From the NCBI RefSeq assembly GCF_004770995.1, contig NZ_RQHW01000033.1, positions 62,001-126,000 on the forward strand: DNA of 64,000 nucleotides, written 5' to 3'. The notes beneath the pieces are model-generated. The model was not told the DNA's origin. It saw only the letters and a list, made by a program, of their open reading frames with translations, and made no database searches. The stretch comes from Leptospira idonii. GTDB lineage: Bacteria > Spirochaetota > Leptospiria > Leptospirales > Leptospiraceae. Below are positions 1 to 9,882 of the stretch, piece by piece (position 1 is the first letter of the stretch; every line of letters begins with the position of its first letter). The translations under genes and the position numbers were made by a program.

Positions 1-1731
1 ACAGGCGGTAGCGGGAAACTGGTATCCAAAGATTTGAAAGATCTAGTGGCTCCTAAAAACAAAGACGGTCGTCTTTCCGTTAAAATTTACAAAACGGGTG
101 TTTTCCTTACGGTATATCCTCCATTAGGTGAAGGGAATCCCGTCAGTTTGGCAGATGTTTCCAAAAGACTTTCTTTCAGAGGCGTTGCGGGAGTAGATCA
201 AAATCTTCTAGGTAAAATCATCAAAGAAGCGAAAGCGCAGCCTGTTTTAATCTCCAATCAAAAACCGAAACAAGGAAACGATTCCAGTTGTCATATAGAG
301 ATCGGAAGCGATCAAATGGAAGCTTTCGTCACGATTTTCCCGGCAAGACCGGGAGGAAGGGACTTGGAAGTGAACGACATTGTCGTTTCTCTCAAAAATA
401 TGGGAATCGCTTACGGGCTGAAAGAAGATGAAATTAAGAAGGCGTTAGACGAGGACAAAACAAACGTTCAATTCGTTGGTGCCGAAGGCGATTATCCTGT
501 GAACGGAAAAAATGCGGAGATCCGTTATTACGTTCGCACGGAAAAGAAAATCAATTTTAAAGAAGATCAATCGGGAAGAGTCGACTACAAAGATTTAGAT
601 ATGATCGAAAACGTAGTCGTAGGTCAGCTTCTCGCAGAAAAGATTCCCGCAGAGAAAGGCAAGCTAGGAAGAAATTTATTCGGAATGGTTCTTCCTGCCA
701 AAGACGGCTCCGATACGGAACTCAAACAAGGAAAAGGAACCATTCTCTCTGAAGATAAAATGAGACTCACTGCGGAAGTGAACGGACAAGTTCTCTATGC
801 GGCAGGAAGACTTTCCGTAGAAACGGTTTATCGTATCAACGGAGATGTAGGAGTTCGTACAGGAAATGTGACTTTCCTAGGTTCCATCATCATTACCGGA
901 AACGTGGAAGATAATTATTCTGTGAAGGCTGCGGGCAATATCGAAATTTACGGAACCGTACAAAAGGCTGTGGTGGAAGCCGATGGTGATATCATCGTAA
1001 GACAAGGTGTGACCGGAAGGGAAGAAGCAAGGATCGAATCCACAGGAGGGAACATCGTTGCTAAGTTCATTCAGAACGCCACAGTCATCACAGAGAAAGA
1101 CATCATCGTGCAAGAAGGGATTTTGCATTCTCATTTGATGGCTGGTGGAAAGATCAGCTGCAAAGGAAAAAGAGGACAGATTGTGGGAGGAACCATCCAA
1201 GCTGCCCAATTGATTTCCGCCAAAGTTCTCGGTTCGCAAGCCAACCCTCAAACCGATTTGATCGTAGGTAACAATCCTAAAATCCTAAAACAGATCAGCG
1301 AATACGAAGAGAAGAAAAACGAAAACCAGGAAAAGCTGGATCAGTTGACTAAAACGATGAGAACGTTGAAGGCAAGAAAAGAGGCGGATCCTGCCAGCTT
1401 CTCTCCTGAAAACGAAGCTCATCTTCAGAAATTGGTAGCAGGGACCAAAAAACTGGAAAAACGAATCGCAGAATACGACAAAGAAATACAGACCCTCATC
1501 GCTTATATGGACGAACAAGCTGCCAGTGGTCGTGTTTCCGTGGAAAAAACGATATTCCCCGGTGTAACCATCCGCATTCGAAATGCCGATTTTAAACTGC
1601 GCCACGAAACTAAGGCAAAAACTTTTTTCGAGGAAGACGGGCAGGTGCGCAGCACGAATTACGAAGATCCGGACGAAGATAAAAATGACTGGAGAAAAAA
1701 ACGAGGTCGTGGTAAAACTAAGAATCAGTAG
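1..1731 (+). CDS. FapA/DUF342-family protein, 5' end cut off by window
   Basis: The reading frame is open from base 1, so the true start lies upstream; the TTG at 34 is only the first possible start inside the window. The middle part (about bases 860-1270) is a run of short beta-rich repeats with recurring GNI/GDI-type turns, the beta-helix-like core of the DUF342/FapA family. It is followed by a Lys/Glu-rich coiled coil (about 1290-1520) and a basic tail. FapA-like proteins are linked to flagellar assembly and polar placement in other bacteria, and in Borrelia a DUF342 gene sits near flhF. It leads a co-directional run (FapA, small gene, DUF6115-like, remA-like, gmk). Family assignment is firm; the exact role in this organism is inference. 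Confidence 0.8.
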   Translation, partial: TGGSGKLVSKDLKDLVAPKNKDGRLSVKIYKTGVFLTVYPPLGEGNPVSLADVSKRLSFRGVAGVDQNLLGKIIKEAKAQPVLISNQKPKQGNDSSCHIEIGSDQMEAFVTIFPARPGGRDLEVNDIVVSLKNMGIAYGLKEDEIKKALDEDKTNVQFVGAEGDYPVNGKNAEIRYYVRTEKKINFKEDQSGRVDYKDLDMIENVVVGQLLAEKIPAEKGKLGRNLFGMVLPAKDGSDTELKQGKGTILSEDKMRLTAEVNGQVLYAAGRLSVETVYRINGDVGVRTGNVTFLGSIIITGNVEDNYSVKAAGNIEIYGTVQKAVVEADGDIIVRQGVTGREEARIESTGGNIVAKFIQNATVITEKDIIVQEGILHSHLMAGGKISCKGKRGQIVGGTIQAAQLISAKVLGSQANPQTDLIVGNNPKILKQISEYEEKKNENQEKLDQLTKTMRTLKARKEADPASFSPENEAHLQKLVAGTKKLEKRIAEYDKEIQTLIAYMDEQAASGRVSVEKTIFPGVTIRIRNADFKLRHETKAKTFFEEDGQVRSTNYEDPDEDKNDWRKKRGRGKTKNQ

Positions 1732-1742
1732 GGGAGCCGACC

Positions 1743-2030
1743 ATGATTCTGAACGAAACATTTGCAAGCAACACCCACCACTTCGAAATCGCAAAGCGAG
1801 CTCAAGTGGAGACACCCTTTACTCATCAGAACCAGGTAGTGGAACTGCAAAAAGCGGCCATCACCAGCCAAGTTAGGGCGCAAACGGTTCCTGAATCCAA
1901 ACCTTCCGCCTCCGGGACGGGTCTAAAACCAAAACAAGAAAAAGAAGAATTGGTTTCTTACTCTAGGAAAGGCGTGGAAAAATCATACGCATCGGAAAAC
2001 AAGGGTTCCTTTTTCGATTCAAAAGCATAA
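1743..2030 (+). CDS. small hypothetical protein, 95 aa
   Basis: Not recognised. An AGGGGAG Shine-Dalgarno sits just before the ATG, and the gene starts 11 bases after the FapA-like stop, so it is probably co-transcribed with it. The protein is hydrophilic, rich in Gln, Lys, Ser and Thr, with no signal peptide, membrane segment or cysteine. The C-terminal half (KPSASGTG then KQEKEELV) looks disordered. Its position in a flagella-associated run suggests, but does not prove, a motility-related role. Confidence 0.6.
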   Translation: MILNETFASNTHHFEIAKRAQVETPFTHQNQVVELQKAAITSQVRAQTVPESKPSASGTGLKPKQEKEELVSYSRKGVEKSYASENKGSFFDSKA

Positions 2031-2082
2031 CTTCATTTAGCTTCCGGAATGTTGTTGGAAATGTTCCACTGGAGACAAAAAA

Positions 2083-3033
2083 ATGGAGCTTTTTTCTTTA
2101 GTTCTCATCAACTTTTTGTTCGGTGCCGTGATGTATGTCTTGGTTTCCGCAAAAGTGCAAAAAGCAGTATCAGAATATTATGATAAAAAATTAAATCGCG
2201 CCATCGATATGGCGACGGCAGAGACGATCAAGGAATTGGATGCAACTGTAGGAGTCATCGAATCCCGATTGGCAGCGCTTCGCAACATGATCGAAAAAGC
2301 GGAACTCATCGCAAAGGAATTCAAACATTATCAAAATTCCCGTGCTGACGAAAAACTTTTCACCAAACAAGAAGTAAACGAAAGTCATTCTTATGCGGAG
2401 ATGGGTCTTTCTTTGGAAAAGGAACTTTCCCAAGCGAAAGAAACCGTAAAGGAAGAAACACAAGAAGCGGCTTCTTTGCTGAAAGAACAAAGAACGGGCA
2501 TCGGACAGGTGTATCAGGCGAATCAATTCCGCAGTTTGGATTCCGCTTTGACTACGGAAGGAACCGTGAACCAAGTGTTCGGTAAATTAGGAAAGGCAGT
2601 GAAAGGTATTTTCGGTATGGATGGAATGATGACTCCTTCCGACGAAGCGATCGGAGGAGTGGAACTTCCCGTTTATAAACCTAAAACGGATTATACGGTA
2701 GGAGGAGATCCTTTCTCTGAAGAAAAATCCCATTCTACGATCATTCGAGATGAAAATACGGATGGTAAAACCAGAAGGGAATTTCTCACTCAAGTTTCCT
2801 ATGCGAATGATCCTGCGTATGCGGCACATCAAAAGAATGTTTCTGATCAAATTCATCTTTCACTTGAGTCCGCTTTGGAAGAACTTCCTGCCAGCACAGG
2901 GAAAATCGATAAGGTAGTGCATCTTTTGAAAAAAGGATACAAACATGAAGATATCTCTGACGTGATGAATATAGGCATTCATGAAATTCATTTGATAGAA
3001 ACGATTAGGCTTGATCGATCCAGAAGAATTTAG
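2083..3033 (+). CDS. membrane-anchored coiled-coil protein with DUF6115-like C-terminal helix-turn-helix
   Basis: The 316-aa protein begins with one hydrophobic segment (residues about 3-23), then a long charged helical region (about 25-140) and a low-complexity linker. The last 40 residues (KVVHLLKKGYKHEDISDVMN then IGIHEIHLI) have the spacing of a small helix-turn-helix as in DUF6115 proteins, which are found beside flagellar genes in Firmicutes and spirochetes. A GGAGAC Shine-Dalgarno precedes the ATG. It sits between the FapA-like run and remA-like/gmk. The anchor-plus-HTH layout suggests a cytoplasmic-facing scaffold; no function is established here. Confidence 0.65.
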   Translation: MELFSLVLINFLFGAVMYVLVSAKVQKAVSEYYDKKLNRAIDMATAETIKELDATVGVIESRLAALRNMIEKAELIAKEFKHYQNSRADEKLFTKQEVNESHSYAEMGLSLEKELSQAKETVKEETQEAASLLKEQRTGIGQVYQANQFRSLDSALTTEGTVNQVFGKLGKAVKGIFGMDGMMTPSDEAIGGVELPVYKPKTDYTVGGDPFSEEKSHSTIIRDENTDGKTRREFLTQVSYANDPAYAAHQKNVSDQIHLSLESALEELPASTGKIDKVVHLLKKGYKHEDISDVMNIGIHEIHLIETIRLDRSRRI

Positions 3034-3045
3034 TATTTTGTATTC

Positions 3046-3330
3046 ATGTCGTCTTCTCCCGTCTTAAATGTCGGGTTTTCCAATGTAGTATTTGCTTCCA
3101 AGATTCTGGCGATTTTACAAGCTGAATCTGCGGGAGCAAAACGTTTGCGTACGGATGCAAAAGAAGGTGCAAGGCTGATCGATGCGACCGGCGGTAGAAA
3201 AACAAGATCCATTCTCGTTTTAGATTCCGGACACATCGTACTTTCCGCCATTCGCCCGGAAAGTCTCACCAAACGTCTGGAAAACGGAGACAATAGTTTC
3301 GGAAAAGAAGAGGAGGACGAGGAAGTATGA
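3046..3330 (+). CDS. RemA-like (DUF370) DNA-binding protein
   Basis: The 94-aa protein matches the DUF370/RemA family: an early LNVGFSN strand, the [11 protein letters not shown] stretch, the [20 protein letters not shown] core and the [12 protein letters not shown] ending. In Bacillus RemA is an oligomeric DNA-binding activator of biofilm matrix genes, and its gene lies directly upstream of gmk, the same arrangement as here. The acidic tail (EEEDEE) runs into gmk, whose ATG overlaps the stop as ATGA, so the two are probably translationally coupled. The 12-base gap to the upstream gene suggests one transcript. The regulon in this organism cannot be told from the sequence. Confidence 0.8.
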   Translation: MSSSPVLNVGFSNVVFASKILAILQAESAGAKRLRTDAKEGARLIDATGGRKTRSILVLDSGHIVLSAIRPESLTKRLENGDNSFGKEEEDEEV

Positions 3331-3926
3331 CCCTCTCTCCCGTTCCGAATCTATATATCATTTCTTCCGTAGCGGGCGGAGGAAAATCGACGATCATCAG
3401 CCAAATTCTGAAAGATCATCCTGATTTTTATTTTTCAGTTTCCTGCACCACTAGAGATCCTCGTCCGGGAGATACTGTCGGAAAATCGTATCATTTCCTA
3501 ACCGTGGAAGAATTCAAAAAAAGAATCGAAGAAGATGATTTTTACGAATGGGCTTTGGTGCATGGAAACTATTACGGAACTCCTAAATCCCCCATTCTTT
3601 CCGCATTGGAGCAGAACAAAGTCGTTCTTTTGGATATCGACGTGCAGGGAGCCAGAATCGTAAAAAAGCTTCGTCCCGAGTCCGTCAGTATTTTCATTCA
3701 GCCTCCTAGTCAGGAGATTTGGATCGAAAGATTGATCAAAAGAGGAACCGATTCGAAACAAAGCATAGAAAAAAGAATCGAAAACGGTTTAAGTGAACTG
3801 GAAGAAGCACCTAGCTTTGATTATGTTATCGTGAACGACGAACTCACCAAAGCGATTAAAGAAGTGAAAGCCGTGATTTATTCCGATTTCGGTTCGTTGT
3901 CTTCATCGTCCAAAGATTTACCGTAA
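3327..3926 (+). CDS. gmk: guanylate kinase
   Basis: Phosphorylates GMP to GDP with ATP, an essential step of guanine nucleotide supply. The 199-aa length is normal. The P-loop is [10 protein letters not shown] near residue 15, the GMP-binding signature follows as [11 protein letters not shown], then [16 protein letters not shown] and [10 protein letters not shown]. The start overlaps the remA-like stop by four bases. The 3' end overlaps flbB, on the other strand, by 49 bases, so the Ser/Asp-rich C-terminal tail (after about residue 184) is encoded opposite the FlbB tail. Confidence 0.97.
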   Translation: MTLSPVPNLYIISSVAGGGKSTIISQILKDHPDFYFSVSCTTRDPRPGDTVGKSYHFLTVEEFKKRIEEDDFYEWALVHGNYYGTPKSPILSALEQNKVVLLDIDVQGARIVKKLRPESVSIFIQPPSQEIWIERLIKRGTDSKQSIEKRIENGLSELEEAPSFDYVIVNDELTKAIKEVKAVIYSDFGSLSSSSKDLP

Positions 3927-4537
3927 CCAGGCACGTTTCTAGCGCTGGCATCCAGCCATTTATTCGAAATCACGGATCTTCTTTCCGCAGGAAATAACGT
4001 AAGAAGGTAGGTGGTGATCGTAGGTCTTCCTTCCTCTTCCGCATCTTTGTCCATCTGTTCGAAAACTTCTATGATATCGTAATCCGGCCAGTTGATGAGC
4101 ATGTCTCTTGCCGATTCAGGAGGCATGTTCGCAACCTTGTTTGCGAGCACTTTTACTTTTTCCGCTCTTGCAGATTCCCGTTTGGCTTTTTCCGCCATTT
4201 CTTTTTCTTTTCTTTGGATTCCTTCCTTTAATTCTTCCAACCTTTCCTTATCGGTTGCTAACGAGGATTTTGCGGATTCCAATTCGAGCTTTAGTTTTTC
4301 CAATTCCTCTTTGTCCGCCACCAAACGTTCCTTTGCTTTTTCCATTTCCAGTTTCTCCAGTTCCGTAGGAGAAAGAAGGTCTTGGTTCACGAAGCCAGGT
4401 TGTCTTTTGAGAAAAGAGAAATAATCTTCCGCATTGATGACTTGAAAATAATCGAAGATGAAAAAACCGATTGCGATCAAAAAGAAAATCAATAAAATCA
4501 AAAAGAAGGATCTAGTTTTATCGGTAACGCTTGCCAT
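3878..4537 (-). CDS. flbB: flagellar collar-type protein FlbB
   Basis: The 219-aa protein has an N-terminal membrane segment (residues about 10-30), a long Glu/Lys coiled coil (about 55-125) and a C-terminal MgtE-N/MotE-like helical domain with the typical NMPPESARDML start. This is the layout of FlbB, which in Borrelia scaffolds the periplasmic collar around the flagellar motor. It follows fliJ with a 3-base gap, as in the Borrelia fliI-fliJ-flbB order. Its 3' end overlaps gmk by 49 bases in convergent orientation. Confidence 0.85.
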   Translation of the reverse strand: MASVTDKTRSFFLILLIFFLIAIGFFIFDYFQVINAEDYFSFLKRQPGFVNQDLLSPTELEKLEMEKAKERLVADKEELEKLKLELESAKSSLATDKERLEELKEGIQRKEKEMAEKAKRESARAEKVKVLANKVANMPPESARDMLINWPDYDIIEVFEQMDKDAEEEGRPTITTYLLTLFPAERRSVISNKWLDASARNVPGYGKSLDDEDNEPKSE

Positions 4538-4540
4538 TGG

Positions 4541-5137
4541 TTATTTACCTTGTCCCATATAATATTTTTCGTAAAAGTCTCTTAAGTTTTTAAAATCGCT
4601 GGTCAATTCGTCGCCGCCGTCTTCTCTATTCAGAATTTTGAATGTTTTAGGAATTTTTTGAGCCTTAGGTCCTGTCGATTCCAAAGAATCGAAATAGGAA
4701 TGGGAAGCGAGTATGCTCGCATTGTATTCTTCCATTTCTTTTCGTTCCGCTCTGTTTCTCTTTTTTTTCCATTCATTGAACCTGTTTTCTTTCAGAACTT
4801 CTATGACTTTTTTGTCTTTTCTTGCGACTAACACATCTTGACGAACTAAGTTTACTTCTTCGTTCTTTCTCTCTATACTGTGCCCGAGTTCTTCGTTTTG
4901 TTTCATCAAACCTTGGATATATCTTTCGATGGAAAGATAATCGGAAAGGCTAGTTCCTACCTTGGCACTGGATTCGATCTCTTGATAGGATCTTGCGATT
5001 TCTTTTTCGTTAAATTCACGTTCAGCGAAGAGGGAATTCAGCTCCGAAACGACTATGGAAAGTCTTTTGATCTCTTCCTCTTCCCGCCATTCCCGAAGTT
5101 TTAAAACAGTTTCTAAGCTGAATCGAAATCGTTTCAC
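4541..5137 (-). CDS. fliJ: flagellar export chaperone FliJ
   Basis: The 198-aa, almost wholly helical, highly charged protein begins MKRFRFSLETVLKLRE, the standard FliJ N-terminus, and continues as a coiled coil to about residue 145. FliJ binds the FliI ATPase ring and FlhA and promotes flagellar type III export. The C-terminal 40 residues extend beyond a minimal FliJ. Its start is 73 bases from the divergent hybrid kinase gene, so any fliJ-flbB promoter lies in 5138-5210. fliI is not directly upstream but about 3.2 kb away. Confidence 0.85.
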   Translation of the reverse strand: MKRFRFSLETVLKLREWREEEEIKRLSIVVSELNSLFAEREFNEKEIARSYQEIESSAKVGTSLSDYLSIERYIQGLMKQNEELGHSIERKNEEVNLVRQDVLVARKDKKVIEVLKENRFNEWKKKRNRAERKEMEEYNASILASHSYFDSLESTGPKAQKIPKTFKILNREDGGDELTSDFKNLRDFYEKYYMGQGK

Positions 5138-5210
5138 TACCGTCTATTTCTCTCTTTTGGAATTTTTTTTGTACTCTTTTTTAGTCGGATTAGTAAAAAA
5201 ATGACCAGAG

Positions 5211-8200
5211 ATGAAAAACTTCCGCATCATTAGCAAGGAATCGCCGTTTCGATTTTGGATCCTTTGTTTCTGGTTTTCACTGACCGGTTTATCCGCCTCT
5301 CCTTCCGAAATCGTGGAAAAGAGCGGGGGAGATCCCGTACATCTGGAAGGGAAATGGGAGTTTTATCCGAATCGTTTTTTACAGCCGGGAGAAACCCACT
5401 CAATCGAACCTGTTTTTTTAGAGGTTCCTGGAATTTGGAACTCAGAATTCGGAGGAGCGGAAGGTTATGGAACCTACAGACTCGTATTAGTTGCACCTAA
5501 GGATATTTGGGAAAAGAAAACCCCTTACGGAATCCGCATCCCTGACATGGCAACTTCCTTCCGTTTTTACTGGAACGGGGCATTGGCCGCAGAATCGGGT
5601 CGACCTTCTTCAGAGAAGGAACTTTCTATTCCTTCCTATCGATTTCGCACTGTCCCCATTTTTTGGAAAGAGGGTAAGAACGAAATCCTATTCCATGTTT
5701 CTAATTTTCATCATGCGAAAGGGGGGATGTGGGAACCTCCTCTTTTCGGAGAATGGGAAAAACTGAATGCGGAGTTGGATCGAAATTTGGCGTCTTCTCT
5801 TTTTCTTGCAGGAGCCGTATTCATCATTGCTTTGTATCATTTCGGACTTTTTTACTGGAGGAGGGAAGACAAAGGTAACTTTTTGTTCGGTCTGGCTGCG
5901 TTTATATTAAGCATTCGGACATTGTTTACGGGAGATCGATTCGGTTTCAATGAAGTTGAGCCTTGGTTAGGTTGGGGTTTCTGTCTTCGAGTCGAATATT
6001 TGACTTTTTATCTTTCCCCTTATCTCTTTTTCGCATTTTTCAAAGAGTTTTATCCTTATTATTATCCTAAGTGGATGAAGTGGACCTTTCTTCTACCTAC
6101 TTTGTTTTTTATAAGCCTACTTATTTTCGTAAATCCTGAGACCTTCACTTCGTTAAACGCTTATTTTAATGTGGTTTTATTTTTCGGGATCGGTTTCGTT
6201 CTGCAGGGAATTTTGCGTGCGGTTTGGGACAAAAGAGAAGGTAGTTTTTTGTTCGCCCTTGGTCTTTTGTGTATGGCTTTTGCCGCTTTGATCGATGTCC
6301 TCAACGCCTATCAAATATTATTCTCCATCGAAGCGGTTCCGATCGGAATCTTTCTTTTTATACTTTTACAGTCTTTGACTTTGTCCCGCAGATTCAGCAA
6401 AGCTTTTTCCGACGTAGAATCTTTATCGAAAAGATTGATGGTTTTGGATAAATTAAAGGACGAGTTTTTGGCGAATACTTCCCATGAATTGAAAACTCCT
6501 TTGAACGGTATCATAGGGATCGCCGAATCCATGTTTGATGGAATTGGCGGCAGTTTGAATTTCGAACAGAGACAAAATTTAGGAATGATCATAGGATCAG
6601 GGAAACGTCTTTCTTCTTTAGTCGACGATATCTTGGATTTTTCCAAAATGAAAAATAGAGATTTGGATCTGGATCTAAAATCCGTAGATATGCATCAAAT
6701 CTCCGATTTCGTTCTGGTAGTATCTAGGCCTTTATATACCACGAAAAGTCTTCAGGTAAGAAATCAAATCCCTTTGGATTTTCCTCCCGTTTTGGGAGAT
6801 GAAGCAAGAATCCAGCAGATACTTTTTAATCTGATTGGGAATGCCATTAAGTTTACGGAAAAAGGAAAAATCGAATTGAGTGCGGTGGTGCAGGATAAAA
6901 CCGCTAAATTCTCAGTTTCCGACACTGGGTTAGGAATTCCCAAAGATAAGTTCCACGATATATTCCAATCTTTCGAGCAGGTGGATTCTTCCACCACACG
7001 TCAGTTTGGTGGAACAGGACTCGGTCTTGCCATCACGAAAAGGCTTGTGGAATTGCACGGCGGTTCCATCTGGGTGGAGTCCGTACTCGGGGAAGGTTCC
7101 GTGTTTTATTTCACTCTTCCTCTGGCCAGAGAAGGGGAGATCCCCTTGGAAAGAGAAAATACGAAAAAACTTTCTCATTGGTTCTTACAAGAAAACCCCG
7201 ATTTACTCACCCCCATCGAAGACGAAGATTTGGAAGAGATGCGGAAAAATCATGTGAAGGTGCTCATCGTAGATGATGAACCGATCAATCGACAGGTTTT
7301 AAAAAACCATCTTCGTTTGATCGGATGTGATGTAACAGAAGCCTCCAACGGAGGAGAAGCGATTCAATTGATCCGAGACGAAGGACCGTTTGAGTTGATG
7401 CTTCTGGATATTATGATGCCAGGGATGAGCGGATATGACGTATGTTCCGTGATCCGGGAATCGTACAGTTTGTATCAGTTACCTATCTTGTTTTTGACGG
7501 CGAAAAATCAGATCACGGATATTGTCACCGCATTGGAAGCGGGAGGGAACGACTATCTTGTAAAGCCGTTCGATAAACGAGAGTTAATTTCCAGAGCGAA
7601 AAATTTAATCACGCTGAAAAAGGCAGTGGAAGAACAGAATAAATTCATCGCCTTTCAGAATGAATTAGGGGTCGCCCGTAAACTGCAAAGTTCGATCCTT
7701 CCCGAATCCGCCCCGGAAATGACTGGACTCAAAGCCGATTTTTATTACGAACCTATGGACAGTGTGGGGGGAGATTTTTTTGACTTTCACGAGATATCTC
7801 CTACGGAGCTGGGAGTGATGATTGCGGACGTTTCCGGTCATGGAATTCCTGCAGCATTGGTTTCCGCCATGCTGAAAATCGCATTTTCCACACAGGTGAG
7901 ATTGGCGAAAGAACCTGCCGCTTTATTGTCGCAGATCAATACCACCTTACTTGGGAAAACGAAGGGAGCTTTTCTTACTGCAAGTTACGTATATATCGAT
8001 TTGGAAAAAAAACAGATGATCCATGCCAGATGCGGTCATTTACCTTTGATCTTGACCCATAAAAACGATGAGTCTTCTTTTCTCAGTTTGCCTCCGGGCA
8101 AATTGATCGGTTGGATTCCTGAATTAGATATCAAGGAAGAGGTTTTAAAGATTCGTTCCGGGGATCGTTTGGTTTTATATACGGATGGAATCACGGAAGC

Positions 8201-8375
8201 ATCGAATTCCACAAAAGAAATGTTAGGTCAGGAAAATTGGCAAAATATCGTCGCACAGACGAGATTCGTTTCTTTGTCGGAAGCTAAGTCCAAACTTTTG
8301 AATCATATCAAAACGTTTACGGGAAGAAAGTCTCCCGACGACGATGTGACTCTTGTCATTGTAGATATTGAATGA
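5211..8375 (+). CDS. 7TM-DISM hybrid histidine kinase with receiver and SpoIIE/PP2C phosphatase domain
   Basis: The 1054-aa domain order is: signal segment (about 10-28), periplasmic carbohydrate-binding-like DISM domain (about 35-190), seven-helix 7TMR-DISM membrane part (about 195-400), HisKA with the phospho-acceptor in SHELKTP (His425), HATPase_c with N-box NLIGNAIKF, DTGLGIP and GGTGLGLAI, receiver with DDE pocket, phospho-acceptor Asp733 (LLDIMMPG) and Lys in LVKPFDKR, then PP2C_SIG with VGGDFFDF, IADVSGHG, YTDGITE and DDDVTLVIV. All catalytic motifs look intact. It probably couples an envelope signal to a phospho-relay and a Ser/Thr phosphatase output acting on an unknown partner. It lies between fliJ and fliI on the opposite strand and ends one base from fliI. 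Confidence 0.9.
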   Translation: MKNFRIISKESPFRFWILCFWFSLTGLSASPSEIVEKSGGDPVHLEGKWEFYPNRFLQPGETHSIEPVFLEVPGIWNSEFGGAEGYGTYRLVLVAPKDIWEKKTPYGIRIPDMATSFRFYWNGALAAESGRPSSEKELSIPSYRFRTVPIFWKEGKNEILFHVSNFHHAKGGMWEPPLFGEWEKLNAELDRNLASSLFLAGAVFIIALYHFGLFYWRREDKGNFLFGLAAFILSIRTLFTGDRFGFNEVEPWLGWGFCLRVEYLTFYLSPYLFFAFFKEFYPYYYPKWMKWTFLLPTLFFISLLIFVNPETFTSLNAYFNVVLFFGIGFVLQGILRAVWDKREGSFLFALGLLCMAFAALIDVLNAYQILFSIEAVPIGIFLFILLQSLTLSRRFSKAFSDVESLSKRLMVLDKLKDEFLANTSHELKTPLNGIIGIAESMFDGIGGSLNFEQRQNLGMIIGSGKRLSSLVDDILDFSKMKNRDLDLDLKSVDMHQISDFVLVVSRPLYTTKSLQVRNQIPLDFPPVLGDEARIQQILFNLIGNAIKFTEKGKIELSAVVQDKTAKFSVSDTGLGIPKDKFHDIFQSFEQVDSSTTRQFGGTGLGLAITKRLVELHGGSIWVESVLGEGSVFYFTLPLAREGEIPLERENTKKLSHWFLQENPDLLTPIEDEDLEEMRKNHVKVLIVDDEPINRQVLKNHLRLIGCDVTEASNGGEAIQLIRDEGPFELMLLDIMMPGMSGYDVCSVIRESYSLYQLPILFLTAKNQITDIVTALEAGGNDYLVKPFDKRELISRAKNLITLKKAVEEQNKFIAFQNELGVARKLQSSILPESAPEMTGLKADFYYEPMDSVGGDFFDFHEISPTELGVMIADVSGHGIPAALVSAMLKIAFSTQVRLAKEPAALLSQINTTLLGKTKGAFLTASYVYIDLEKKQMIHARCGHLPLILTHKNDESSFLSLPPGKLIGWIPELDIKEEVLKIRSGDRLVLYTDGITEASNSTKEMLGQENWQNIVAQTRFVSLSEAKSKLLNHIKTFTGRKSPDDDVTLVIVDIE

Positions 8376-8376
8376 T

Positions 8377-9741
8377 TTAAAAGTCGTCTTCCGATCGGGA
8401 AGGTGTGCTGAGGATTTGTGCGAGTTTGTTTACGGACTCGTTATAATTGGACTTCTCTTCGATTCTTTGCACTAGGTAATCATCAATTGCTGATTTTTTA
8501 TCGATGGCCATATCGATCTTAGGATCGGCTCCTCTCGTATAGGCATTGAGTAAGATGATATCTTCCGAACTTTTGTATTTGGAAATCAATTCGCGAACCA
8601 AAGAAGAGTGCATATAATGATCATCACCCACTATCTTTTGCATCAATCTGGATAAGGACGCCGGGACGTCGATCGCAGGATAGTGGCTTCTTTCCGCAAG
8701 TTTACGAGTGAGTACGATGTGACCGTCGATGAAACCTCTTACCTTATCGGCGACGATATCGTCCATATCGTCTTCAGCATCCGTTAGTATGGTATAAAAA
8801 CCTGTAATAGAACCTCCATTATGTGAAGTTCCCGCTCTTTCCACTAGCTTCGCCATTTTTGTGAATACGCTCGATGCGTATCCTTTCGAGACGATCGGTT
8901 CTCCTATGGAAAGTTCTCTAAGTGCCTCCGCATAACGTGTCAAAGAGTCCATATAAAGATTCACGGACAAACCTTTGTCTCTAAAGTATTCCGCAGCGGA
9001 ACAGGCTAAATTGGCACAGCTTACCTGTTCCATTTTCGAGGAATCCGATGTGGATACGAAAACCACGGAACGCAAAAGTGCTTCCTTTCCCAATTCCACA
9101 TTCAGGAATTCGTTTACCTCTCTTCCCCTTTCCCCGATGAGAGCGACAACGTTTACATCCGCATTCGTATAACGGGCGATCATTCCTAGGAGACTGGATT
9201 TACCGACTCCCGAGCCTGAAAAGATCCCCACTCTTTGGCCTCTTCCTACGGTCAACATTCCGTCGATGGCTCTTACTCCAGTTTCTAGAATTTCCGAAAT
9301 AGGGGGGCGATCGAGAGGATTCAAAAATTTAGGTTCGGAAGCACGTTCTTCTTTTGTGATCAGCAAACCTTTGTTATCAATCGGTTTTCCCAATCCGTTC
9401 AAAACTCTTCCTAAAAGTTCGTCACCGGCATTGAGCATAATCTTTCTGCCGGAAGAAAAAACAAAAGCATGAGGAAATATTTCTTGTGTGTCACCTAAAG
9501 GCATTAAGGTGTAGAGATGGTCTTTGAAGCCGACCAAAACACACGCCAAATAACCTTTGTCACTGCCTCTTTCTACTTCTAAGATCTCACCGATTTTGGA
9601 ATCGGGAGGACCTTGTGAATAAATGACGTTGCCCACGACCGAAACGACGACACCGCTCTTGCGAATCGGTTCGATTTTTTCGACGACATTCAAGTATTTC
9701 GAAATGGCGTCTATGTGTTCGGTGAACTTTTTTTCGATCAT
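8377..9741 (-). CDS. fliI: flagellar export ATPase FliI
   Basis: The 454-aa protein is an F1-beta-like ATPase that energises flagellar type III export. Visible features are GRVLNGLGKPIDNKG, VRAIDGMLTVGRGQRVGIF, Walker A SGSGVGKSSLL (about residue 171), GERGREVNEF and the YMDSLTRYAEALRE Walker B region. Length and motifs are normal. Neither fliH nor fliJ adjoins it: upstream on the same strand is a lipoprotein gene across a 202-base gap with GC-rich hairpins, and downstream lies the convergent hybrid kinase. Confidence 0.95.
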   Translation of the reverse strand: MIEKKFTEHIDAISKYLNVVEKIEPIRKSGVVVSVVGNVIYSQGPPDSKIGEILEVERGSDKGYLACVLVGFKDHLYTLMPLGDTQEIFPHAFVFSSGRKIMLNAGDELLGRVLNGLGKPIDNKGLLITKEERASEPKFLNPLDRPPISEILETGVRAIDGMLTVGRGQRVGIFSGSGVGKSSLLGMIARYTNADVNVVALIGERGREVNEFLNVELGKEALLRSVVFVSTSDSSKMEQVSCANLACSAAEYFRDKGLSVNLYMDSLTRYAEALRELSIGEPIVSKGYASSVFTKMAKLVERAGTSHNGGSITGFYTILTDAEDDMDDIVADKVRGFIDGHIVLTRKLAERSHYPAIDVPASLSRLMQKIVGDDHYMHSSLVRELISKYKSSEDIILLNAYTRGADPKIDMAIDKKSAIDDYLVQRIEEKSNYNESVNKLAQILSTPSRSEDDF

Positions 9742-9882
9742 GGCCGGATAAGTAAATTACAGAATGTGACATAATAAAAGCAAGCGATTTGGTAAATGGC
9801 AAAAAAGTGAAAAGAAATGTAAAAAATTTCCTCAAAAAGGAAAAGAACTCCCCTCCCACGGGAAGATCCTGTAGAAGGGAGC

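Noticed and set aside
3327..3926. The gmk P-loop begins with Ser instead of Gly ([10 protein letters not shown]).
   Set aside because: E. coli Gmk also has a non-Gly residue at that position, and the GxGKS core is intact, so this is not unusual.
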